DNA of 64,000 bases, from positions 1 through 64,000 of the forward strand of contig VWZP01004602.1 of assembly GCA_013396995.1 (NCBI GenBank), read 5' to 3'. The DNA comes from Dicaeum eximium (lineage: Eukaryota > Chordata > Aves > Passeriformes > Dicaeidae). Positions 24,901 through 34,160 of this stretch are shown here, in pieces. Each line of letters starts with the position of its first letter. The first letter of the stretch is position 1. The notes under the pieces are model-generated. The model did no database searches and had not been told where the DNA came from. It was given only the letters and a program-made list of their open reading frames with translations. The position numbers were made by a program, and so were the translations under genes.

Positions 24901-25969
24901 CTGACTCAGCCACCAAGAGCCTGCTCCCCTGCCTCATTCTTGCATGCTAGAGCCTCTCCAGAGACAGCTCTGCCTTCCTCCTGCACATCCCAGCTTCCTG
25001 AGGCAGGATGGGTCCAGGCTGATGGTCAGCCACAGTAGGGAGAAACCACAGGCTCAGCCCTTGCTTTTCATGCTTGAAGCACAATGAAAAAGGAAAAGGC
25101 AGAGCTGGGACCTCATTTGTCCTAGGAAGAACACTGCCAGTGCCCACGGGAACCTTTGGCACTGTCCATCAGTGTCCAGCCAGGTGAGGTACCCTGGGAC
25201 CAACAGCTACAGGCAGAGGGATCCACAGCCTGGCAGAGCCCAGGCAGCACTTCCCCACACCAGAGGTGCTAAACCACCTCATGACAGCTCAGTGCAGAGC
25301 ACAGGCAGCTTTGCAGACAGTTGCCAGCTCACCCTTCTGTTCTTCACTCTGCTCTGCCACTTACCCGGGGTCCCCAGAGACCTTCCTTCCTCTCTGGTGA
25401 GGAGCCTGGCCTGGGGCTCAGAGACCCAGGGAGAAGGAGGGGGGAGACCAAGACCTGTCCCTCAAGATAACGAGATTAGTAAGAGGTCACATTCCTCCTC
25501 TGCCTTACAGCATCCACCAGGGGCTTATTTCCACACTCTTCTCTGCAGCCAGGAAGAGTAGAAAACCTACATTTTCACCAAAAGCTGATGTTCTTCCAAG
25601 TTTCATGGAAAAAAAAAAAGCCCAACCAAACACATAAGAGCTGTTAACAGTAGCCTCTCGTTCTTTGTTGTGAAAGAAGCTTGAAATCCAGCTGTGCAGG
25701 TGGTCTCTCTTCCCCTGCTTTGGGAATCACTTTGCAGCCCTCGTTGGCTGCACCTGAGAGCCTTCCCTTCCACCAGGAACACAGGGCCTGGTTTGCCCCA
25801 CAGAAACCTGCAGCCTCTGCAGAAAGCTGCCACGAGAAGGGCTCCCAGAGCCAGCTCTTACCTGAGACAGCGGGCGGGCAGTGCTGCTGCGCAGCGCCTG
25901 GTCGGGGACGCGCCACTCAGGACATGGCGGGAGGACATAGAGCCATTCCTGCATCACCAGGGGCTGCAT
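6938..25969 (-). CDS. DRP2: Dystrophin-related protein 2, 23 coding exons
   Basis: DRP2 is a short dystrophin paralogue. In mammals it links dystroglycan to periaxin in Schwann-cell membranes that form Cajal bands. The model has 2,817 nt and 938 aa (human 957), with every splice junction in frame. Residues 1-80 are the DRP2-specific N-terminus (start MQPLVMQEW; MNLCWNEIKKKSH). Residues about 80-335 are two spectrin-type repeats (WKQANVASELWEKLTARC, EQINTRWKQLQ). The WW domain spans about 340-372 with Trp345 and Trp367. EF-hand-like modules cover about 375-560. The ZZ zinc finger covers about 593-640 (C597, C600, C621, C624). Two C-terminal coiled coils cover about 765-863 (RLETRMQILEDHNKQLESQ). 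The start was chosen because MQP and the following residues match human. Coding exons in transcript order run from 25862-25969 to 6938-6957 and are listed separately. Confidence 0.96.
7725..7811 (-). CDS. DRP2: DRP2 coding exon 22
   Basis: Residues 904-933 (QEVSMCLEDIMEKLRSAFPN). Donor CGAG|gtactt. An intronless read-through would stop after two more codons. Confidence 0.94.
7966..8086 (-). CDS. DRP2: DRP2 coding exon 21
   Basis: Residues 864-904 (SSLASSPHQSEGSQ, NTPDTETA), a Ser-rich linker. Confidence 0.94.
8223..8460 (-). CDS. DRP2: DRP2 coding exon 20 (coiled coil)
   Basis: Residues 784-863 (ILQGELRRLKWQHDEA, ARILRQHKSRLETRMQILED), the dystrophin-family coiled coil that binds dystrobrevin in relatives. 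Confidence 0.96.
9076..9219 (-). CDS. DRP2: DRP2 coding exon 19
   Basis: Residues 736-784 (DEDQYLLRHSSPITDREP, VLAHLEDEN), start of the first coiled coil. Confidence 0.95.
9496..9561 (-). CDS. DRP2: DRP2 coding exon 18
   Basis: Residues 714-736 (LAEMESQNCSFFSDSLSPDD). Also 66 nt, frame-neutral. Confidence 0.95.
10239..10304 (-). CDS. DRP2: DRP2 coding exon 17
   Basis: Residues 692-714 (HADTHSRIEHFAS). 66 nt, so in-frame skipping is possible; the equivalent dystrophin region is alternatively spliced. Confidence 0.95.
10557..10693 (-). CDS. DRP2: DRP2 coding exon 16
   Basis: Residues 647-692 (TTSSENMRDFATTLKNKFRS, HPQRGYLPVQSVLEAD), downstream of the ZZ finger. Confidence 0.96.
11089..11200 (-). 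CDS. DRP2: DRP2 coding exon 15 (ZZ finger)
   Basis: Residues 609-646 (YRSLKQFNVDICQTCFLTGR, HYPIMEYYTP), with the second CxxC (C621/C624) and His637. Confidence 0.96.
11517..11683 (-). CDS. DRP2: DRP2 coding exon 14 (start of ZZ finger)
   Basis: Residues 554-609 (EASQFLEWANLEPQSMVWLA, HQTKCSVCRQCPIKGF). Provides the CxxC at C597/C600 and C603 of the ZZ zinc finger, which with the EF/WW block binds beta-dystroglycan in this family. Confidence 0.96.
11811..11968 (-). CDS. DRP2: DRP2 coding exon 13
   Basis: Residues 501-553, second EF-hand-like module (LGVLLHEAIQVPRQLGEVAA, SCFRF). Confidence 0.96.
12108..12610 (+). mobile_element. CR1-type LINE 3' fragment in a DRP2 intron
   Basis: Matches the remembered CR1 3' end: gtgctgtgtccagttctgg, ctggagaaaaggagactcag, tggacattaggaagaa, and the diagnostic terminal cattctgtgattctgt. 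It is 5' truncated and has no usable reverse transcriptase frame. It lies between coding exons 12 and 13 of DRP2, antisense to the gene. Confidence 0.88.
13150..13235 (-). CDS. DRP2: DRP2 coding exon 12
   Basis: Residues 472-501 (GRSGKMRALSFKTGIACLCG). Ends phase 1, completing the Tyr codon of the next exon. Confidence 0.95.
13443..13644 (-). CDS. DRP2: DRP2 coding exon 11
   Basis: Residues 405-472, first EF-hand-like module (TALEVFNEHDL, MDVVEVIHCLTALYERLEEE, CVDMSLNWLLNVFD). Confidence 0.96.
15583..15657 (-). CDS. DRP2: DRP2 coding exon 10
   Basis: Residues 380-405, start of the EF-hand region (DLNNIKFSAYRTAMKLRR). Confidence 0.96.
15924..15985 (-). CDS. DRP2: DRP2 coding exon 9 (WW domain, second half)
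   Basis: Residues 359-380 (HQAQTTCWDHPKMTELYQTL), carrying Trp367 and the closing DHP of the WW fold. Confidence 0.96.
16391..16451 (-). CDS. DRP2: DRP2 coding exon 8 (WW domain, first half)
   Basis: Residues 339-359 (VQVPWERAISPNKVPYYI), carrying the first WW tryptophan, Trp345. Donor ATCAA|gtgagt. Confidence 0.96.
17629..17707 (-). CDS. DRP2: DRP2 coding exon 7
   Basis: Residues 313-339 (INERLKQLQDAHRDFGPGSQ). Ends in phase 1 before the WW domain. Confidence 0.95.
18214..18360 (-). CDS. DRP2: DRP2 coding exon 6
   Basis: Residues 264-312, second spectrin-type repeat (SPMKDGVKVVNDLAHQLAIS, QINTRWKQLQ). Phase 0 at both ends, 147 nt. Confidence 0.96.
18860..19128 (-). CDS. DRP2: DRP2 coding exon 5
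   Basis: Residues 174-263, the longest coding exon, spectrin-type helix region (SRFVWKQANVASELWEKLTA, GDLFIDSLPEHIQ). Confidence 0.96.
19625..19745 (-). CDS. DRP2: DRP2 coding exon 4
   Basis: Residues 134-174, nearly identical to human (AFMEEVKSRGPYIYSVLESA, HPFEELEEP). Donor AAAG|gtctgt. Confidence 0.95.
20751..20907 (-). CDS. DRP2: DRP2 coding exon 3
   Basis: Residues 81-133, start of the first spectrin-type repeat (ARLEAFSDHSGKLQVPLQEI, QQEKETHA). Confidence 0.95.
21717..21850 (-). CDS. DRP2: DRP2 coding exon 2
   Basis: Residues 37-81. The N-terminal half is diverged apart from QDGAG; the end (MNLCWNEIKKKSHSLR) is strongly conserved. Acceptor tctgcccag, donor CG|gtaaga. Confidence 0.92.
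25862..25969 (-). CDS. DRP2: DRP2 coding exon 1 (start codon)
   Basis: Residues 1-36, starting MQPLVMQEW. The exon itself extends upstream to the acceptor at 25998 (cttttcag), so the start lies in the second or a later exon of the gene. Donor CAG|gtaaga. An out-of-frame ATG precedes the start in the 5' UTR. Confidence 0.93.
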
Positions 25970-25998
25970 CAGAACTGATGGTCATGGGGATGGAGCAC

Positions 25999-28900
25999 CT
26001 GAAAAGCAGTGTTAGAGTCCCTGGGTCAGCTTGCGCCTCCTCACAGAGCTGACCCCCTTCCCAGCTGCCTGGAGCTGCCTCCATGGCAGCTGGAGACTAA
26101 AAGGAAGCATTTTTAAATTTAATATACTTCTACTAGTGTTGCAATCTTGTTTCATCTAAACATCCAACTCTTTTTTCCACCTGGTTATGCAATTTGTTGT
26201 GTTGATACACTGTTAGTAAGTCCCCCAGACTATACTGCACTTTTACAGTTCAAGAAACCCAACCTTTTCTAAAAGATGCCCATTAAAGGAAAGGAGCAAG
26301 GATCTCACTGTCATGGCCACTGTTCTAGTTTTGGTTGAGATAACATTCACTTTCCTCCTAGCAGGTGGTACAGTACGGTTTTTAATCCAGAACAACTTAT
26401 GTTTAGACAGAACAGACATACCCCCATAACATCTTCAAACATATTTTTTCCTTTTATATTCAGAAGGCAAATTGCCTGGAGCCCCAGCTTCATGTATCTC
26501 ATACTGTGAGCTAGCTTTTTATGAGCTTTTGCTCATTATGAGCTATAAAATTCCCTTCATTATCCCCATTTTTGAACTGCATGACCTGTAAAGCCAGTTA
26601 GCAGTAGCCCCTTGACTATTCTATAGATCAGAAATGCAACTTCTGGTGACAATGCTGCTGGGTTTTGTTGTTTGGACTCTAAATGAGCTAAAATAGGGAT
26701 TTATTTAATTGCCAGCACCATCTCAGCTTTATGGAAAGCCATGAGAAATAAAGCTCAAAGAAAACTTGGTGACTGCTTTCTTACTTTTGGAAGGTAAAAG
26801 TCACCTGCTCCAGCAGACAGAGCTCGTGTCTGCGTGGAGATGAGGCTGCTTTCAGGGGAAGGAGTGATGCTGATGGAAGAAGGTTGTTAGCTCCTTCACA
26901 CCCAGCTCAGCTGGGGGGAATCTTCCTGCTTGGCCCTGGCAGGGCAGGAGCAGGCAGCAGGTCCTGCTCTGACAACACTCACACCAGACAGACGGGTGAG
27001 CAGAAATCCTCCCGGCCCCGCACACGCTGCCCATCTCTGGCACTTTCACATCCCTCACTCCCCTCCCTGAGCTTTCACTGCCTCTCTCCCCTCAATTACA
27101 CACATTAAGAGATTATCCTATGGTTTTTTCCTTAATCTCTTAGCGATTTTACAGCCATAATTCTCTCCCTTTCCAGCAGAACAGCCTGTGCTGAGCTCTC
27201 CAGCAGGCTGACAATCCAAGGTCTCGTCCTCTCCCTCCTCTGCCCATTAGCACCAATGAACACTGCAGGCTCTGTATCCCTGCTCCTTTCCCCATGCAGG
27301 CAGGGGATTATGAGAGGATTATGAGACTCACATTAATAATTATAAATTCCAGGGTCTTCAAAGCCCTCCAGCCTCTTGGGGCAAATTCATCACCCCCAAC
27401 CCCAAGGGTACAGAAGATTTCTGACAGAAGGTAAGTAACACCACCTCCTTTTCCTCCAGTGCTTGTGCCATTTGGGCTCTGTTCCTCTAAATGACCTCTG
27501 AATGATACTCAATCTAGCCAAGATACAATTCTCAGGGTGTGGAAAGCTATTTTTCCTCAAAGCCTCTAACAGAGGAATGCCACTGAGCTCTGCCCCAGGA
27601 CTGGGAAATCCACAGCTTTTGCCAGAGAGGTTCTGTGATGTCTCACTCTAGTTGCCATCCTGAGGCCTGGGTTTTTCTGTGGCACAGTGCAGTGAAACTG
27701 CAGTGATGTGTGCTGGCCAGACGAGTTCAGCCAGCCCCCCAACACCACACACACAGGAGCTCTCTGCTCTTGGTCCTCCAGCACAGCCTGGCCCCTCATT
27801 CCTGCCACCAGCACTGAGAACAGGGGCAATGCTGGGAAGGTCACGAGCCCTGCTCTGACTGCATTTTGCTGAGTGACAGATCTGCATGCACAGGGCAGGT
27901 GCAGCTCTGAGACAGGGGTGGGTAACCCTTGTCCTGCAGGTATCCATGTGTAGGGCCTGGAGGGTGTCCGTGCTCCCTGCCAGCATCATGGAAATAAGGA
28001 CAGCCATTGCTGCACCTCCTGAGTGCTGGGCTCCTTGAACTCCTCCAGGGATGACAAAGCCCATCAGGACACAGATGGCACAGGGAACTAAAGCCTGTCC
28101 AAGGCAGCAGTCACAGAAAAGCTGAGTGCCAAGCAGAGGGTACTGCCCAGCCATGTCCTGTGCAATACCTTGCTGCCACAAACACTAGAGCAGGTTGGAG
28201 GGCAGTGGCTCAGCTGCCCTTTGCCACTCTGCAACAGCCAGGACAAAGCCCAGAGGTAGAGAACCCAGCCCATGTGGAACTGACTGAGCTGCAAGCAGCC
28301 AGCACAAAGGAGCACATTGAGGGGGAGAGAGACACAAGCAGACGGAGAGGCATGTCTGCAGGCAAGCCAACAGCTCCACATGACCCCCTGCCAAATTCCC
28401 TGCTATTACTGGAACCAAGCAAGGAGAAATGCTCTTGGATCTGCTCTGCTTCTCTGCCGAGGCACACAGAACAGCTCCAGTTCTGGCACTCCTACTTCAG
28501 TGCTTCCGTGCAGCTCTGTCTCTGGGCACTGCAGCATGTGGAACAGGGATTTTGTGGATGCTTCCTGGCTGAATTCCTATTGCCTGATGCCTACGCCTGT
28601 CAAAAGCCAAACCTGTGATCCACTTTGCCTCTCCCACACCACCATTCATGCTCTGCACTCTGCTTTAGGCTGGTGCTGGCGACCCAGCACATGACAGCCA
28701 AGGTTCAACACCACACAAAGCAGATTTAATTGCAGACAACAAAAGCCATCATCCCCACAGCCTACTCCAAGCCTCTAATTGAAAAGGAGTGGAGAGATCC
28801 TCCTTTGGAGGACTCAGGGAACAATGTGGTCAGGCTGTTCTAACAGATATAAAGTGAGCTTGGTCCCATGGGCACATTTCTGTGCAAGCAGAACAAATAT

Positions 28901-31900
28901 CAAGGTTCAGGTGAGCAGAAGCAGGTGAGAATTTCCACAGGTGGACACTGCAAGAAGAAGTTGTGGAGTCACCATACAGCAGGCACTGGGGCACTGCACT
29001 CACACAGTGGAGACAGCAAGGAGGGAAACCCTCTTCCACTGGTGTCTGTCACCTGATCTTTGCTGGAGGTCCCACTCCAGGCACAAAGGATCAGTCCTCA
29101 GAAGCATCAGGTACAGCCTCATTACCTGTTTTGCATCCTCCCCCATGAAAAGCGCCCAACACTTGTCTGTGCTCTCAGTACACCCTAAGAAATGAAGCAG
29201 TACATGTTCCACAGTGCTGTGGTTCCACAGTTTGGAGGTTACAGCCTCCAAACATTTCAGTATCCAAGCCACTACCAAGATGAGACCTTGATGATCCTCT
29301 AGTTGAAAAATGAGAAAACAAAAAATCTGGATGTTACATTTCAACAGTTGAATGCTTGGGCATTAGAGTGTATTAAAACCAAAATAATTGCCTTTTTTTC
29401 TCTTCTTACATGAGCTGTACCCTGTTACAAATTCAGCACTGGAGAGCCTATCCCACTCCCTTCTCTCCAGGCAGTCTGACAAAGGCAGCTGGAATAGCCT
29501 TTGCTCAACCAGTTCTGCTTCAGCCCTGTCACAGAACTCACTGCTCCTCTCAGGGACCTCTGTGCTCTCTCTGCTTCACAGACCTGCTGCAGCAGCATCC
29601 CTGCCTGGCTGGAGGGGCTGTCTCAGCTCCTGCAGCACCTCTCCTCCATCCCAGCCAAAAGGAGGGTGACAGCTTACCACCAGTGCACGTGGTGCACAGT
29701 ATTCTCCAATTTTGCTGCATTTGTTCAAAATCCTTCTGACACAAACCCATATTCAAACTCTCCAAACATCAAGGGAATTCACATTGCAGCTGACCCTCCA
29801 TGGCTAAAGGCAACCCCCAGGATCAGAAACCTGTCACAGGAAGCAGAGTGTAATGTCAGATGCTGAATTTCCAGCCCTCTACCACACAGAACAGCAGCAA
29901 ACACAGCATATAGGTCAAGAGGTCTCTCAATCACACAGTTTATGCTTTGAATTGCTAATTTCCTCCTAAACATTCTTTCCTGAAACTTTCCACTTCAGAT
30001 GGAAAGAAAAAAAGGAAAAATATATGGGAACATCTCGAGGCAAGGCAGCTCAGTTCAGCCTTTATCCCATAAGGAGAGTGGAAATACAAACATGTTCCCT
30101 GCTGCTGGAAATGTTAATGACTTTGTTGTTGTTTAATTTACTGTACAGAGAAGTAATAACATTTTAGCTCAGCATGTTCAGTGTCCTTTAAGGGGAAAGG
30201 TGGGAGGCTTATGGATATTTCAGAGTTCAGTGCCCTTGTAGATGCTAACAAAAGCAGCATTCCCAGGCTGACAGACACCAGGGCTCCCTCGACAGCTTAA
30301 CAACACATCCTGTTTCAGCAAAAAATTATTTTCTGCACTTGTAAGTAAATAATTTAAGCCTGAGATTGCAGGCCAGACAACCTACTTCCCAAGACCCCAC
30401 TGGTCAAGGTTTGGTGAGAGAGAAGGAACCTTTGTCCCACTGGGATCAAAATAAAAATAACACAGCTCCCTCTCAGAGCATGGGCCCTTAATCTCCACCT
30501 CTTTACAAACCCAGAATAGATACCCAAACACACTCCCACAAAAAATCATCCCAACACTCTCCTGGTTGCTGTGTGCTCCTGTGTACCCTGAAAGGGGACT
30601 ATCATCAATCTTCCACATGTGGGAGCATTTCCAACCCCATCATCTGAGGGCTAAAAATCCCAGAGGCCAAAGCTCCCCTGGGCTTCACACTGCACTTCCA
30701 CCAAAGAACCAGGTCCCCTTTATTAATTAAAATGAAGGGTGCTTCAGTTAAGCACCTGTCCATAAGAAGTAACATAAAACCTTGGCTGTATCTGGTAGTG
30801 AGCAAGCAGCACAGAAGATGTGTTATTCACCCAGGGTGGGTGAAGTGGGGACTCTCACATCTAATGAGCTCCTTTCTTAAAAGGCCACTTGGACTTTGAG
30901 CTCATAACCAAAATGTTATTTTAATTCAATGGATAAACAGGTGCCACACATCTTAATAAGGAAGCAGCAACCTTTCTTCTGGCTTGCTCACTCTCCATTT
31001 TCCCAAGCTCACACAATCTCAAACTGAAAAATTTCACCAGTTGGCTTTGCACTAGGAAACTGTGATGATGATGTCCCCACCTCACCTAGTGAGTGTGGGT
31101 GTGTGCCCACAACATGGTCATGCAGAACTGACTACCCCTCTCTCGGCTCAAAAATAACTGAGGCAATTTTTTTAAGGAAGATTGAAAAACCTAAATTTCT
31201 TTTGCATGTCGTTTCAGATTCCCAGCTGGGTTTTTTAAGTTGCTCTCTCTAAAGCTTACTTTTCCTAGGAACTCTTCCCATCTCTTAGCAGATTAAAGTA
31301 CTGAAAAAATGACTGAAGCAGGCAGAGGACCCAGCTGTGAGCCCACAGCCCTGCTGTGCTGGACAAAGAGAAGCTGCTGCCTGAAAGACCTGACAGACAG
31401 AAGGAGCAGGAGAAGAGCAAGCAGCAACCTCCCAAAAGGGGCAGCAGAAGAGGGAGAAATCACTTGCTTAGTGACTGAAAGAAGGTTGCACCAAGCATAA
31501 AAATTGGACAGTATCCTTCAGAAACGTGGCTCCTGTAGCCCTGAAACCTGCCAATTTAAACCAGTAAAAACCTCAAGCCTTTCTCCTCTAAGCACATGAA
31601 CTTGCCCTTCCCTGCTGCTGGAAGCTGCAAACAAGTTTTGCTGCATTGTGAAAAGCACATCACCCATTTGCCACGCTGTGTAAGTGATCAGCAGCAGTGG
31701 GAAGAGCACACCCACGCTCAGCTCTGATGGCCAAGGTAACGCTGCTGGCTCCTGCCTTCCTTGGCACTTCGCTTCTCATCCTCACTGTAAAGCTGCCACC
31801 TGCTTGTCTAAACTGGATCCTCTGCCTTGCCACCAAGGGTGTCTCCATATAAACTCCCTGCCAAAGCACAAGGCTCTCTGGCCTTCTGAGGCCATGAATT

Positions 31901-33859
31901 TTATGACCAGGCTGTGTGCCCCATGGAGTCACATTTCCTATCCCTACTTGACATGTACGAGAGTGACCTTATTCTTACGCAAAGCAAAACAGCAAAGGAA
32001 AATGGGATGGAACTACTTTGGCTCAATTCTGAAAAGATTGGTTTCATCTTTATACACCTATGAAAATAAGGGTTTTTTGAAGACTGAATTCCTTCTGGTC
32101 AGTATGTCTTATTTCATGAGACTTACAATTCCTCTGTTATGCTTTTCTCATAGACATCCAGGCTAAAGTGGAAGCCTTGAATGTATTTCTCAAAACATGA
32201 TTACATTCAAAAATTCACCATATGTCTCCAGAACTCAGGACTCTTGTTTGAACCCATTCATTTAATCCCTTCCCTGTCTCCCTTTGTTTAGTTTTGCAAA
32301 GAGCCACTCCAGCCTGAGCAGCCCTATTCAGAGTCCTGGCCAGTTTTAGAGAGCAGCACTGATGTGTCTCAGGTGTTAATCCAGAGACATGATGCTCAGC
32401 TCAGCTCAGCTCCTTCAGCTGACAGAGAGGACCCAAACACAGCATCACCTCCCAGCTCCCACTTCTGGACACTGCTGCAGAATGGGGCTGTGCTCCAGCT
32501 CCTCTCCTGAGTGCCACCACACTCGTGCTGTCCCCAGAAGCCTGCCTGGACACCTCCCACAGCAGCAGAGAAAGCAGCTTTCAGCTCTGGGAGCTGGCAG
32601 GGGACAGAGTGAGGTGGCACCAGAGCCACACATGGGTGCCAGGAGAATGGAAACCCTCCCAGCACAGCTGAACCTTGTGGCTGGGACCTCACACAGCTTC
32701 CTCAACAAAGGCTCTGTGGTCAGGCAGGAAAGGCCATTAATGAGAATAATCAAGCAAGAACTCTCACAGGTCCAAGAGGGAGAGGTGAGCAGCAGCAAGG
32801 AGGTGTGAGGGACCTTGGATTAGGGCACAAGGAAAACAAACTGACAAAAAATTGACTAGACTTTTTTTTTCAGCACTAAAACTCAAAATACAAACAAACA
32901 TTGGTTTCTCCTAGAGAAAGCATGGCATTTGTGGGAGTAATTGCTCCACACCCTGTCACTGCACATGGGCAATCTCAGCATTGAAACCCCACAAATACAA
33001 TGCTGGCACTTCCACCAGTGGACCTCCACAGCTGTAATGCTGTGCTGGAGGGAAGGCTGAAGGAAACAGGCTGGACTGAGCACCTGTAATAATCTGTGGC
33101 ACCAAATCTTGAGAAACCACAGCCCAGGCTGTCCCATCTTGCAGGGAGAGGGAGGCAGAGTGCTGAGCCCTGGGGAGCAGGACAGGTCCTGTGCTTGCTG
33201 CAGGCAATCCTGCAGTCGGCCAGGGCTGCCTGCATCCAAGGGAAGGTCAGTGGTGGCAATACAAGCCCTTGAGAGGGGAGGAGGAGGAGGAACGATGAGT
33301 GAAAGGAGCTGGGGAGAAGCTGGGGGAGGGGAGGGCGGCCACATAAAGAAGCAAGGCTGGACCGTCTGAGATAGTGAATGGAAAGGACAGACCTGGGACT
33401 GTGGCTGATCCTTGCTCACTACGTGGGCAATATTTGGGTCCCTGCCTTGCCTGATCCTCGCAGGAAGGTGCTGAAGGCCACCACGCTCCCTGCCCGGAGC
33501 AGCCCCTCAGCCCAGGCGCCACACCGCCAGGGTAAATGAGGCTCCAGTGTGCAAAGCACCGCTGAAACCGCGATGCTGAGACTGTTGTTTGCCTCGGCAA
33601 TCCGCATCCCTGACTGGTCCCTAGCCTCTCCCGTGTGGAAATGGTCTTGGCCACCTCTCTTGCTCTCACCCTGACACCCTTCTTCTCTTCTCGGCAAGTT
33701 TCCTCACCCGCACATGCATGGGCAGCGCTGCTGCCAAGGGACACGCACACACGCACACCCCCAAAGAGCGCATTTCCCAGCTTAAACCATCTGTCCAAAT
33801 TCTCCCCTTTTCCAGCCCAGCCAGGATGTGAGTGAGGAACAAATGTTGTCGTGGCCTAC
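25999..33859. other. DRP2: Probable first intron of DRP2
   Basis: Between the acceptor at 25998 and the donor after 33860. No coding region or known repeat is recognised in 7.9 kb. Inference depends on the 33.86 kb exon belonging to DRP2. Confidence 0.45.
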
Positions 33860-34160
33860 CTTGCGAGTGGGCCAGGTGTGAGGCGCGGGGCCGGCGGGGC
33901 TGTGAATCAGCAGCGGGGTCCCCGCGGCCGGGCTGCATGCTGAGCCCACAGCGCTGCCTCTGCTCTCACCGCCACGGCTGCCGGGTTGCTATGCGATCAC
34001 ATCTCCGCCAGCAGCATCGCCCGAGCCTCCACACAGACACCCTTGACTCGGCAAAACGCGGCGGGGAACAAGGACGAGCCCAGCCCGGTGAGTGCCCGGC
34101 CCTCGCAGAGCTCGGCCGGCGATCGATCCGAGGGAGCAGGAGAAGAGTGGAGATGCAAAG
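33860..34160 (-). promoter_or_regulatory. DRP2: CpG-rich promoter and probable 5' noncoding first exon of DRP2
   Basis: A GC- and CpG-rich patch stands in an AT-rich setting. On the minus strand a consensus donor (AAG|gtaggc) ends a putative exon at 33860, consistent with the noncoding first exon of DRP2 whose coding starts at the 25998 acceptor. On the plus strand a separate donor (CCCG|gtgagt after 34087) suggests possible divergent transcription. The TSS cannot be set from sequence alone. Confidence 0.45.

Noticed and set aside
32389..32808. 139-aa plus-strand frame in the DRP2 first intron
   Set aside because: No domain, no splice context, low-information composition.
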